From positions 2,495,173 through 2,559,172 of the forward strand of contig NC_135222.1 in assembly GCF_052324685.1 (NCBI RefSeq): a stretch of DNA of 64,000 bases, read 5' to 3'. How positions within the stretch are numbered: the first letter of the stretch is position 1; each line of letters begins with the position of its first letter. Shown here piece after piece: positions 48,744-59,946 of the stretch. Both the position numbers and the translations under genes were made by a program. The notes under the pieces are model-generated. The model did not search any database. It was not told the origin of the DNA and saw only the letters and a program-made list of their open reading frames with translations. The DNA comes from Brachyhypopomus gauderio. Lineage: Eukaryota > Chordata > Actinopteri > Gymnotiformes > Hypopomidae.

Positions 48744-50565
48744 ATGGCCAAGTTTCATGCCCAGGCAGAGAGGGCCATGTCTGAAACCTGTGCTCCCTCA
48801 AGACCTCAAGCGATTGGTCCTATGTCAGAGTCATCAGCCAATGGGGTGGTCCGTAACAAGGCTTCACCTGTGGTTCCAAGGTCAGTCCTTCCAGTGAATT
48901 CACCCACTGAACCCAAGAGGCTGGGCCAGGCTCTGCCTGGAGTGTTTCCTAAACCCCCACCGTCTCATTACTCTGGTCTCAAAGAAGACTCCAAAGCACC
49001 CACTGCAAACCCTAAGAACATTGGGAAAGTAAAACTGACCGAGGAGGTTCTGAAGATCCAGATGTTAAAACACGGCGAGAAGAAGCAACCAGTGACTAGC
49101 AGACCTCTACTGCCAAGCCAGAGGAGCATTTCAGAGGTCCCACCTCTGAGAAAACCTCTTCCACCCCTTGGGCCAAGACCCCTGAAGCCCAAACGACCTC
49201 CAAATGTTCGCCTGGATCATTTGCGAAAAAAGGCTCTGGTACCTGTGCCTCAAGGAAGCTCAGAGAAAAAGACATTTGATGGTAAGTACATCATGCTGTT
49301 GTATATAGTTTTGGACCAGTAGATTCTGGCATGGACACATTACCAGCTAATTGCTGTGTTCACATTTTTGCATGTTTAGTGGAATAAACTTGAAAAGCAT
49401 GACACACTGTCCATGAGGAGAGGGCTTATTACACAACTCTGATTTGATTCAGTTCACAGATTGATTCAAAGTGATTTTCACAAATCATTTTAAGCAGGTA
49501 CCTAAATGAATGAATTAATGTTCGATTTATATAGCACCTTTCAGAATACCCAAGGCGCTTTACAATTTTAACACAGGTACAAGTCACAGACAACCAATCA
49601 CACACACACAGGCGAGAAGCGGCAGCCAATCACACACAGCGTACTCTCTAGCGCAGGGGTGGCCAACCCGCGGCTCGCGAGCCGCATGCGGCTCTTTGCC
49701 TGGTTTCATGCGGCTCCCCAGCCGGTCCGCGGGCTCACCTGCACAAACGGGGCGAACACGCATTTGACTGTCTTCACAGCTAATAATTTACACTCGCCAC
49801 CCCCCCCTCAACAGATTACACTCGCCCATGTACGATGTGGCTCTTTGCCGTAACACAGTAAGAAAAGTGGCTCTTGGTCTATGACGGGTTGGCCACCCCT
49901 GCTCTAGCGGGACCCACAGCCCCCTGGGGGACTGAATGGGGTGCAGGAAGGGGAGAGAGGACAGACCCTAGTGGCAGAGCACCATCCACCACTGGGCATA
50001 CAAACACAGACACTACTTTTTATTGAACATAGAGACACAGACACACACTCAGGGAGAATTTGGGACTGCCAATTTACCTAAGCTCCATGTTTTTGGACTG
50101 TGGGAGGAAACCGGAGATCCCGGAGGAAACCCACGCAGACACAGGGAGAACATGGAAACTCCACTCAGATAGGGACTTGAACCCAAGACCCCAGTGCTGA
50201 GAGGCAAACGTGCTAACCACCAAGCCACCGTGTTGCACAAATGGTTTCAATGAAATGTTAAAGTGTGCCATTTTTGGAGCATAGATTTGTAACCTCATTA
50301 CAAATCTACCTCATGTAACCTAATTATAAACGAATACTATAAGAGTATAACCAACAGAAATGCTTTCAATAGAGAAATGGCAGAAAACTCAAAAAAGAAG
50401 AGATGAAGCCAAACATCTATAATACATTACTAAAGACAGTAATGCCTTACTGCCCATTATTTAGATCATTATTCTTATTTATTCACTCATTAAAATTTTT
50501 TTGTTTGTTGTATTTAGTGGGCAAACATATTACATATAAGTGATGTATAATAACTTATCTCACAG

Positions 50566-50614
<49 letters not shown>

Positions 50615-51817
50615 GTGTATGTGTGTGTATTTATATGTTTAACAGGACCAGTACGGCCACCAAATAAACCCACCATGCTCTCACAGTCGTTTTCAAAGCT
50701 GTAAGTTTGTTAATAAATGCTTCTTAATGTTTTTCATTGAGCCTCAGTATGGAACATCTGAAATGCTATTGTGTGTCAGCGTAACATTAATACCATACTC
50801 ATTGCGACAAACACTGCTTTATTATGGCACAGAAAAACAGGCAAAAATGTCATTTTTTTCTTTACTCCTGGAGTGTGTGGGTGCATGTTTGCTAACTGCA
50901 CTGCAGATTCTGGAATTTCCCGAGACTTATGCACATCAAAGTCAATGGCATGCTGTGTGCACTGTAAAATCACCACTGTTGAATTCAATCTTGTTTTCAG
51001 CAGTGCTCAATAATAAAATGAAACATCTTTCTTTCTTTCTTGATTTTTTGTTAGAAATGTCTACCCTGATCAGGACACGTATGATGACATTGATCTGCCG
51101 CCTCCCCCTCCTCCCCCTCCCAAACCGTCCTCCAGAGGTAAACAACACCGTCTTCCACACCATCACTATCAACACCGTCTTCCACACCATCACTATCAAC
51201 ACCGTCTTCCACACCATCACTATCAACACCGTCTTCCACACCATCACTATCATCACCGTCTTCCACACCATCACTATCAACACCGTCTTCCACACCATCA
51301 CTATCAACACCGTCTTCCACACCATCACTATCAACACCGTCTTCCACACCATCACTATCAACACCGTCTTCCACACCATCACTATCATCACCGTCTTCCA
51401 CACCATCACTATCAACACCGTCTTCCACACCATCACTATCAACACCGTCTTCCACACCATCACTATCATCACCGTCTTCCACACCATCACTATCAACACC
51501 GTCTTCCACACCATCACTATCAACACCGTCTTCCACACCATCACTATGAATGAACTCTTACCTTTCGGTGAATGAATGAACTCTTACCTTCTTTCGGTGA
51601 ATGAATGAACTCTTACCTTTCGGTGAATGAATGAACTCTTACCTTTCGGTGAATGAATGCATTTGTCTTTGTTCAGTCATGTTACCTGCATGCTGAATAG
51701 CCTCTGCACAACATGCAGAAACCATCAACAGATGCATCATGTGGGTGTAGACAGATACCAAACATCCCGCAGAATGGCTTTTCTTTTTCTCCTGCACTTA
51801 ACAGCAGCTTGGATATC

Positions 51818-51848
<31 letters not shown>

Positions 51849-54800
51849 TGTATATATATTCACAAGATAATTTTGTAGTTGATTTAATTATGGAATCAGC
51901 TGTATTGGTTGCTATAATTACACATGCTCTTCCTATTCAGAATCATGGACAGGAAGTTTCTCATCTCAGGCTGAAGAGGTGAGTGTGTTATTATGTTCCA
52001 TTATTTCTCGACCAAGCAGTTTCTTTTGTGATTGCCAAATGTGCATATTAATGAATTTACTATCTTGTTTTAATGTTTAGGAGAGTGATCAAGATGAAAT
52101 TTATGAGCATATTGAAGAGTAAGTCATTATTACGTGGTTATAACTAACATTTAAGTTCCTATTATTTTGCCCAGGGGTATGCATTTGATTTCACAAAAAC
52201 AGTAATACTTCATAGAGTTTGGAGGTGTCTGATGGATCCAGTTTATTTGATATTCTGCAGTCAGGAAATGACGGAGAAAAAACAGAAGGAGCTGAAGCGA
52301 CAACAAGAACTGGACAAGAAAGAGCAAAAAGAAAGGATGAAAAGAGAAAATGAGTACCGCAAAAAATTTAAAGTGAGTTCTAATGCCTAAAATCAGTGGT
52401 GATTATACCAGTTATTATAAACCACGTCGTCCTGTCGTGTGAAAAGTGGCCACTTGCATATTTAAGCTCCGAGATTTGTGTCGCTGAAATGTAGCATTTG
52501 TCACATTTTGAATGGCACACAGTGCAATAAACGTAATTGCTTTTCGTGCACCCGAAACATTTACAGCGATCTGTGCTCGGCTTTTGACTTGTTCCGCTGT
52601 CAGCTGCAGCTGTCGGGAGACGTGGAGGTGATCCACACGGCGCGCGCGCGGGTTGACATGCCGGGAGGGAAGATGGACCTGCGCGTGCGGCAAGGCGAGC
52701 TCGTGGACATCATCCGCGTCAAAGACAACCCGGAAGGCAAATGGTTGGCCCGAAACATGACTGGGGAATGTGAGCTCAGCCTGTTTCACTACTTCTATTT
52801 CCTTAAAGCCCCCGGACCCTGACAATAACAAGTGTGCTAGAGAGCTCTAATAAATATAACTGTTACAACAAAAACATTTTGTTCACCCTACGAAATTATC
52901 AGTCGAGTTGCTGTGGTTGTCTGGTGTAAAATGACATTATAAGCCCATAGCATATTGCATAGATATTGGGGAAATGTGAGATCAGACAGATGGCTGATGT
53001 AACGAGTGCGTTTCCGTATTTTTGTGAAGGCGGTTACATAAGTAACGCGTGTGTTGATGTGGACTATGAAGCTGTGAAGCGCAAACTGGGCGTGGCCACA
53101 CCGTCCTCCCCGGCGCCCGTTCACGACGACGACGTTTACGACGACGTCACTTCAGACGTTGTGAACAGGTACTTCACACCTGCTGCATTTCTGTGTTTTG
53201 TAGAAAGTAGAGGACTTGTTAAGGCATATTTAAAGATTTATGTCTTGAGTATTGTCTTTTTTTCTTTTATAGCAGTTTCAGTATGAGCAATGGTAAGTGA
53301 TTGGACAGTTTGAAAAACTATATTTTAGGTATTTTAGGTATAAACTATATTTTAGGTAGTGTCAATTCATAAATGAAACGTTTCACTGTGTCTCTCTCGT
53401 CACATCTCAGAGTTGTATGATGACGTAGACCATGCCATACCAGATGAATTCCCCCTCCCCCCACCTGAGATAAGGTACCATGAATAATGAAACTTAATAT
53501 AATTGTTTATATTCCATGTTTCATCTTTCTTTTATTCAGTTAATTCTCTGTTGCAATATTCATTTAGCCATTTAACATTTATAATAATAATTAAAAGCCT
53601 GCATTAGTACAAACAGAGTGGAAGTCATTTTCACATTTGCTCTCACGTTCACATAACCCAGTAAAGAAAATCTCCCATGATTAATAAGGACGGCTCATGA
53701 AACAAGTGATTGGAATGGGACTGGTTACATTTTAGCTGAATATTGACTCTTCTCTTCCCCTATTAATAGTTAACTTTATGGTCATGGTTCGTAGAAAGAA
53801 GCTTTGTTTCTTGCATTGATGTTAACTTCTGCAATCTCTTTGCTGCCATCGTAGTAGCATTAACAGAATATAACAGGGAGAGGCCATCCAAAATAGAGAG
53901 GCCATGTTGCATGATGATTTCTTATTTCTATCTTTTTGATATTTTCTTAGCCATGATCCCAAAAGAACCAAGAAGCTTGAGAAGGAGGAGAAAGAGTTCA
54001 GGAGAAAGTTCAAGGTACAGTGACCTCCACACGTACAGGATCAGCTAACGTCCTGTTAACATGGTTACTGTTGTCTATGATCATAGACGTCCCTCCTTTA
54101 ATACATACAACTGTCACGAATGGGAGAGCCCTTAAGTAGAAGAGTCTTGTTTTATTCTTGTGACAGTTTGAAGGACCCATCAAGGTTCTTTTCTACATGA
54201 TGGTCGACCCAAACGCCAGCATTAAGAAGAGTGGCGCAAAGGACCTGTCTGTCGTGCGGGGAGAGATTCTGGAAGTCATTGAACAGACTAACGAGAAGAA
54301 AGTTCTCTGTCGCAACGAACAGGGCAAATGTACGTGGTAATGCGTCCTCTGGTGGCCAACACTATAATCACAGAGTAGGGCTAGGAATAGCTACAAATGT
54401 AATAAAAGTACTTTAGAGGCACTCTTCATTTATTAAACGAGAAAGGTACTTAACCGAGAAACATACGAATGCACTGAATGGTATAAATAATTTAACCTGA
54501 TTATATATTTTTTATTTACTTTCAGATGGATATGTACCCAGACGTTACCTTCTACTGCCGTATATTTCATTCTTTAATCATTATTATAATTTTAGTATAT
54601 TATTTCTATTAATATTAGCTAATATTAATATTAAACGCATGTTTTCTCTTTCATTTCAGGGAGAATGAAGTATATGATGATATTGACAACATGAAAGGTA
54701 AGTGAGTTCACATTTAATTTTTATGATAAAAATTTTAAATTTAAATTTTATGATGACATTTTTTTTCTGTTCAGTTAACCTTGTATGAAAGTAATACGGT

Positions 54801-55390
54801 TTTAAGGATTTGTCACGTAGGGCCACGCCTCCTCTCCTAGCTGTCACTCCGGATCCACCTGTGTTTCCCTTCTCTGTTGATCCCGCCCTGTTTCCATGGT
54901 TTCCGTCTGTCTGTCATCATTGTTCCCACCTGTGTCTTGTTAGTCCCTATTTGTTCTGTGTATTTATAGTCCCTGTGTTTACCTAGTGCGGTGTCAGTTA
55001 TTCATTGCTGTATTTCTCCTGTGCTCTGTTTCCCTGTCATCTTCTTCATCTTGGCTCTCTAGTTGGTTTTGAGCCCATTATGCCCATATATCTTTCATAT
55101 ATGCCCTCCCGTTATGGCCCATGCCTGCTTTAACGACCATGATCACAGATTCCCCTTCATTAAGTCTGGCTCTCCTCAGCGTTTGTGTCCGTCTCCGCAC
55201 GCTGCCTTACAGCATTATGCCTTAAAGTGATTGCAGAGGCTAACACAGATAGTTTGTCTTATATCTATGTGGCATGTCCATTTAAAGTTGTATTTTTAAT
55301 TAATGTTCATACTGTAGACTTGTTATTGATGTTCTTATCTTAGATATATATGATAATGATGCCAGCCTAAGTGGACAGCTGAGGTCTTGA
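48744..55390 (+). CDS. ADAP-family adaptor (FYB1/PRAM1-like), two hSH3 domains
   Basis: Cytosolic scaffold of haematopoietic cells linking antigen-receptor signalling (SLP-76, SKAP) to integrins. Fifteen exons: 48717-49281 (ATG 48744), 50646-50700, 51055-51137, 51941-51978, 52081-52118, 52261-52372, 52610-52769, 53030-53168, 53273-53292, 53411-53474, 53951-54014, 54167-54329, 54526-54559, 54660-54697, 55344-55390. Phases agree; about 530 aa. It starts MAKFHAQAERAM, like FYB1 MAKYNTGG. Proline-rich KPLPPLGPRPLKPKRPPNV is the SKAP-binding-type segment; lysine-rich coiled segment about 251-288; hSH3-1 about 284-355 (DIIRVKDNPEGKWLARN); hSH3-2 about 432-505 (MMVDPNA, GEILEVIEQ, VLCRNEQGKYGYVPRRYL). 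Tyrosine motifs YDDI, YEHI, YDDV recur; the end IYDND is FYB1-like. hSH3-2 resembles PRAM1, but PRAM1 has only one SH3. At the first SH3 junction the frame gives CGYI where FYB1 has YGYI. Zebrafish fyb-type paralogue or pram1 are both possible; the true 5' end is uncertain. Confidence 0.85.
49505..50240. repeat. Composite fish dispersed repeat, host of a MITE
   Basis: The element reads from GATTTATATAGCACCTTTCA through CCAAGGCGCTTTACAA to TTTTTGGACTGTGGGAGGAA and AACCCACGCAGACACAGGGA, ending near CTAACCACCAAGCCACCGTG. This is a very common non-coding repeat of teleost genomes. It is interrupted by a hAT MITE at 49654-49901. It lies in the first intron after the long proline-rich exon of the adaptor gene. 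Confidence 0.75.
49654..49901. mobile_element. hAT MITE with perfect TIRs and 8-bp TSD
   Basis: A 248-base element begins CAGGGGTGGCCAACCCG and ends with its exact reverse complement, so both 17-base terminal inverted repeats are perfect. It is flanked by the 8-base duplication CTCTAGCG at 49646-49653 and 49902-49909, diagnostic of hAT insertion. The interior has GCGGCTCGCGAGCCGCATGC and no coding frame. It interrupts an older dispersed repeat, so it is the younger insertion. Confidence 0.95.
50568..50630. repeat. (GT)n microsatellite close to an exon
   Basis: About 60 bases of GT with a few interruptions end 15 bases before the acceptor of the exon at 50646, in the place where a polypyrimidine tract would normally be. 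Confidence 0.9.
51138..51546. repeat. 27-bp minisatellite abutting a splice donor
   Basis: About 15 copies of a 27-base unit (core CGTCTTCCACACCATCACTA) start directly behind the donor of the exon ending at 51137. Units are nearly identical, with only an A/T variant (CAACACCG or CATCACCG). Because 27 is a multiple of three and the unit lacks stops, several frames are open on both strands; the long plus- and minus-strand open frames here are by-products. Confidence 0.95.
51547..51659. repeat. About 26-bp minisatellite, 4 copies
   Basis: Four units carrying GAATGAATGAACTCTTACCT and TTTCGGT follow immediately after the 27-base array. The second unit has a 4-base CTTT insertion. Confidence 0.9.
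51821..51848. repeat. (AAT)n microsatellite
   Basis: About nine AAT triplets in an intron of the adaptor gene. Confidence 0.9.
54811..55211. mobile_element. Probable solo LTR of a Ty3/gypsy-like element (fossil)
   Basis: A compositionally distinct, pyrimidine-rich block of about 400 bases starts TGTCACGTAGGG and ends CTGCCTTACA, the TG...CA form of LTR ends. It contains a TATTTATAG box in its middle, as LTR promoters do. The flanking five bases (GGATT and GCATT) agree at four of five positions. No internal region or coding remnant is present, so this would be a solo LTR. It lies in the last intron of the adaptor gene. Family and age are uncertain. Confidence 0.4.
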
Positions 55391-55537
55391 TGGCCCAGAA
55401 CACAACTGGAGAATGTGGATGTGAAGGAGGAAGAATGACAGACCACATGTGTTTGAAACACACTGCTCAGTCCTGAGAACAGACAAGCCAAAGAACACCA
55501 GTGGAGAATAATGAAATGAATACAGTTTTGTACATTG

Positions 55538-55543
55538 AATAAA
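55538..55543 (+). terminator. Polyadenylation signal of the FYB/PRAM1-like gene
   Basis: AATAAA (overlapping a second AATAAA) about 150 bases after the stop codon. Confidence 0.7.
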
Positions 55544-56330
55544 TAAATGCATATTTTTAGTAATGATTGACATGGGCCTATTTATTTCATTTTCTTTATT
55601 AACAGTTCGTTAATTTGACTAATCCGAGCCTTCATCTACATAATATTCTGATGAAAATAAATCAAGATAAGAAGTGTTTGCATTGGTCAGAACTGACGCA
55701 CAACATGACAGGACTCTTACCCACATATTGAGATCTTCCATCATATTCACTGACGGTGTGCAAGACGACATGATCTGTCTTGTAAAGATTTGAATTTGAA
55801 CGATAATTTGCATGCTTTATTTCTTTGCTTTCGTTTGTGTTGATGTAGCCTACATATCTTATATTTAGAGAAAAGTGTATCTACATATTTTAAGTCCGTT
55901 ATTTGCAAACAATACATTTTTTAATGTATATACCTCTTTTTTTGAGAGAATCGTAGCTATATAGTTTAACTCCGTTCTTAACAATGCAGATCTATAAAGT
56001 AGCGTTTGAAGCTTGTTTGAACGATAGAATAGGCGATCTATTATTTTTGTCTAGAGGAAAATCATTTCCTGTCCAAAGTTCAAAACAATCGTTTCTCACT
56101 GTGTTGCCTGCTAGTCTGCACTGCAGTTTTGCAACAATCTGATAATTGCAAGCGTAATACTGTTATATATTTTTTATTACATTGCTAAATTATTCAAACA
56201 AGAATAATGACCTAGTGCTGTCTTACCTGAGTAATAATTTTATATATGACGTTATCTACACGAGAAGGAGCACCAACTAGGTAGCTAGCATAGATAATTA
56301 AATACCAAACTAGAATAACCCAATATAGCC
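55544..56330. other. Intergenic region before pex11g
   Basis: AT-rich single-copy sequence with the pex11g promoter presumably in its last few hundred bases. No exon or repeat was recognised. Confidence 0.55.
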
Positions 56331-58037
56331 ATGCAGAATGCCTTTGAGTCACTGGTGAATTTGCTTGAGTCCTACAGAGGAAGAGATAAAGTGGTGAGTG
56401 TTTGCCACGACTGATCCATTTGTTTGTTTGTTTGTTTGGGGTTTTTTTTTTTTTTTTTTTTTTTTTTTTGAGTCAGAATAAAATGAAGTTAAAACCTGCC
56501 CTGGCATATGATGCGTGTGCATTGTAATTTCTTAAATGACATACTTTAGTATTGCTTTTGTAGCTATGTGTCTAGTTATCTCCCAAAGATTATTTAAGTT
56601 TAATGAGATATAACAGCTTCAAAATATCCTATCTCTAAAATAATTAAGGCTGCAATACAGACCAGACACTACTACTTAATCATCAGGGTGTGCCGTTGTG
56701 GTGTTTCAGAGAATCTTGGAACACAGCATATGCAACACATTTAACATTATACCTTATTAAACACGTCGTTTTCAATTGACGTGACCTCTGAGAGTTTTTT
56801 AACGTCTGTTTTTGGCAATGCGGTCAGATAAGGACACTTTGCTATGGGTCCCAGCTGGTTGGTGGAGTCATATCCCAAAAGACTGCCAACACCTCCCAAC
56901 TTGGCAAGAGTCTCCTGCTCTTTTCAGCTCAACTCAGTCACTGTAGGACAGTCCTGCGGCTGTTTGACGACCTGTCCATGGTTGCCTATTCATGGGGCTA
57001 CGGTCTCGGAGCTGCGGTAAGGTCCAAGCACCGGGCCACTCAGCTGGTGTTGGTGCTGTCCCGTTTTGTGGCGTGCAGTACTTTACTTGATTTTGCAGTA
57101 TCTTTCACAACTTACAGCTGCATTTTCTTTAGGAGGAGGACAAGGTCATACGCTGGATGTCTGTTCTGAGTAACATTGCCGACCAGCTGTATTACCCCTG
57201 TGAGCATGTTGCATGGGCAGCAGACACAGGACTCATTAAGGTCCGGTCAGACAAGTGGTGGACGCTGAGCACTCTTCTCTGGGGTCTGTCTTTACTGCTG
57301 GGTACTCTCAGGTAAGTAGATCTAGATAATGTGATCATGTGGTTGCTCAGTAATTTAATTTGTTGGACAGTATAGGAATAGTGTGGCAATTATTCAGATT
57401 TGCACAGTTTCCTTCCATAACACACATGTAGTGGTCATGTACACAAATGTGTGGTGTGTCAGTCTTGCGGCTTTGGTTTTGTAATGTTTGGTTTTGTAAT
57501 GTTTGGTTTTGTGTGATTTACTAGATGAGATACAAAAATTGTGTACAAATATTTATTTATATACTACTCCCCCTAGTGTGTTCTTTTAACAACATATTGA
57601 ACTGATTTCAGATCTCTCAGAATAATCCTGACATTAAGGAGGAAGGCACTAAAACGCAGACAGGTGGCTCCCTATAATGACAGGTGCGTTTGGTTATTGA
57701 GCTTTTTTCGTCGTCATATCTAATTGTTGAGATTTTATTACTCATTTTGTGTATGATTACAACAGAGATTCTACTTAAATTGTTTGTCTGGGTTTGTGTG
57801 TGTTTTTATAGACAAGATGGAATGATCAACACTGCTGATATTCAGAGACGGATTCATGGAGAGGTTCTGAGTGTTCTTGGCAGTCTAGCAGATCTGAGCA
57901 ATGCTATTCATTGGATGCCACCTGGGTTTCTGTGGGCTGGCCGGTTCCCCCATTGGCTGGTGGGGCTAATGGGAACCACCTCCTCTCTGATTGGTATGGT
58001 GCCTATATGTTCCAGTGACCAAAGTGCCAGTCTCTGA
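56331..58037 (+). CDS. pex11g: Peroxisomal membrane protein PEX11 gamma
   Basis: Peroxisomal membrane protein that helps elongate and divide peroxisomes with PEX11B and FIS1. Five exons: 56331-56393, 56828-57016, 57133-57311, 57612-57683, 57812-58037. Phases agree; 242 aa (human 241). Landmarks: LESYRGRDKV at the start, SAQLSHCRTVLRLFDDLSM, LSNIADQLYYPCEHVAWAAD, WWTLSTLLWGLSLLLGTLR (a membrane segment), then LGSLADLSNAIHWMPPGFLW and AGRFPHWLVGLMGTTSSLIG near the second membrane segment. The central GYGLGAAEEDKVIRW joins across introns exactly as human GLGAQEEDAFVRC. Intron 1 contains a long T run. Confidence 0.95.
56417..56470. repeat. GTTT repeats and T-run in pex11g intron 1
   Basis: Four GTTT units lead into GGGG and then about 29 consecutive T residues. 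Confidence 0.95.
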
Positions 58038-59926
58038 GATGATGAACGATCAGTTCCTGAATAAGCTGCCTCTGTTTTGCATATAGTTTACTGACTGTAT
58101 TGCTCTGTTTAATTTCACATTGTAATATTGATTATTTTACATTTTTGCATAGTAAAAGAAATTGGTACCTTAAAAGTTAGTTTTCACCAAATCATCAGTG
58201 GCTCTCAGCTGGGCAATGTCATGCAGTGAAGAAGTGCTACAATAGTGAAGAAGTGCTACAATAGTGAAGAAGTGCTACAATAGTGAGTTCACTTGTCACA
58301 AGTGTTGGATTTCTAGCTGCAGAAATACATCTTGGATCTGCACTGGATGACGGCAACAAATGTCCCTAAACAATGGCACAACGTAGTGGCGTTATGGCAG
58401 TTCTGCAGTCTTAAATGAATTAATCAAGGCTTTGAATACGAGCAAAATATGGCATAATGATATATTTAGATATCATAAAATGAATTAGCATTTAAGAGGT
58501 TTGACAAATCCTTGATTCTTATAATCTTGTTTTATCTGTAGGCTTATTTTTATTTTAACTGTTATGTCATAAGGTCATTCACTGTTGCCTTTTTTAAAAA
58601 TAAGAATCAGCACTAAGTTATTTGTATCACTGTGAAAGTATGACAAGGATGTGTATCACAAGGATGCTTGTGTATTAAATGGCCAACCTTGAAAATATAT
58701 GTACATTGGTCTTCAGGAATTAATTACATTGCTAGTAGTGCCAGTTTTCAATGTTTTTTTATATATATATTATATTTTTATAACGTATGCCGTTTATTAC
58801 ATCTAACATTAATTATATAATAAATAATTGAATTAATGAGTTATTGTATGGTTTGAGCATCTGTTTTAAATTCATGTGTATGGATTCCGTATAGACTCCC
58901 CTTGTGTCCAACAATAGATTATGGTCTGTTGATTTTAGTAAAAAGTTCTGTTACTTTCAAAATGCAGAAAAGTGGGAACGTTTTAATAACTGTGCAGCGA
59001 TTGATTGTGCAATCGATTAGTCATGACTTCGCTGTACAGACATGCGCAATCAAGCTTCGTATTAGCGTATGTTTAGAAATTGAGCTAAACTACTTCAAGA
59101 TTATTTTGGCTTTCTAAGTTAATCAACTTAGACAAACAAATGACATGCGGACAGTTAAAGTGTTTTTAAGATGAACCCCGTCAACTTTCTTGAGAGTTGA
59201 GCTGCTCAGGTCAGTTTCCTTCATTTCGTCTCGTCGCTTCATTGTAATTGAGTTCAAGATCAACACTGTCCAACCTGCCAACTAGTACAGTGTTTTACTG
59301 CTGTGTGGCAACAATCCCCGCTATATCCACACTGTAGATGTTAATTCGGGTTATTACTTTTAGATAAACAGACCCGTAATATTTATATGGTCTTGCGGTT
59401 TCCCCTAAATATGAACCGTTTTGCCAGGGCTCCGTGTAATATCTAAACTGGACATAAAGCCCGTTGGCCTTGAAGCTGCACGGGAGAGTTAGTGAGTTAA
59501 CTATGGTAGAAAAGTCAGAAAATAAGAGGACTGAACCTATGTCACGGTTTTTGATGGAGTCGTGACTGTTGTACATAATCTATAGAAACTACTGTAGGAA
59601 AACTACACTTATACGCTTGCAGTTGAAGTCTGTATAATCGAGGCCCTTTCTTAAAAGTCTAATTTTCTGAGATGTAGTTAGTCGTTATGAGGAGATTTAG
59701 CGTTACCTTCAGCTTTTACATTTTTAAGTAGGTTAAGGAGATCAAGTGAGACACATACAGCAAGTGCCATTTTGGGAACTCCGTTACTATCTGAAAGTAA
59801 CACTAAGCACTCAGCTTATTGTTCATTTGTGAGTTGTTGATTTTATTATGAGTCAAGGAAACATCAGCTTGAGGAGAATGTGTAGATTATAAAGGAGCAA
59901 TCCTTTGGTTTTGCTTTTCTTCTCAG
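58038..59926. other. pex11g 3' UTR and apba3 5' flank
   Basis: Mostly AT-rich. AATAAA at 58819-58824 is one possible pex11g poly(A) signal. A 19-base unit (GTGAAGAAGTGCTACAATA) is repeated three times at about 58.23-58.28 kb. A 93-codon minus-strand open frame at 59295-59576 has no recognised family. A non-coding first exon of apba3 must lie upstream of the acceptor at 59926; a GCTGCTCAG/GTCAGT donor-like site at 59202-59213 is one candidate for its end. Confidence 0.45.
58227..58283. repeat. 19-bp tandem triplication
   Basis: Three perfect copies of GTGAAGAAGTGCTACAATA downstream of pex11g. Confidence 0.9.
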
Positions 59927-59946
59927 TCACACTTTATCAGCCTGAC

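Noticed and set aside
50942-51544. Minus-strand frames with repeated MVWKTVLIV or DGVEDGVDS
   Set aside because: By-product of the same stop-free 27-base repeat read on the other strand; no gene context.
50727-51575. 282-codon plus-strand frame with repeated NTVFHTITI
   Set aside because: It is produced by the 27-base minisatellite and is not in the frame of the surrounding adaptor exons.
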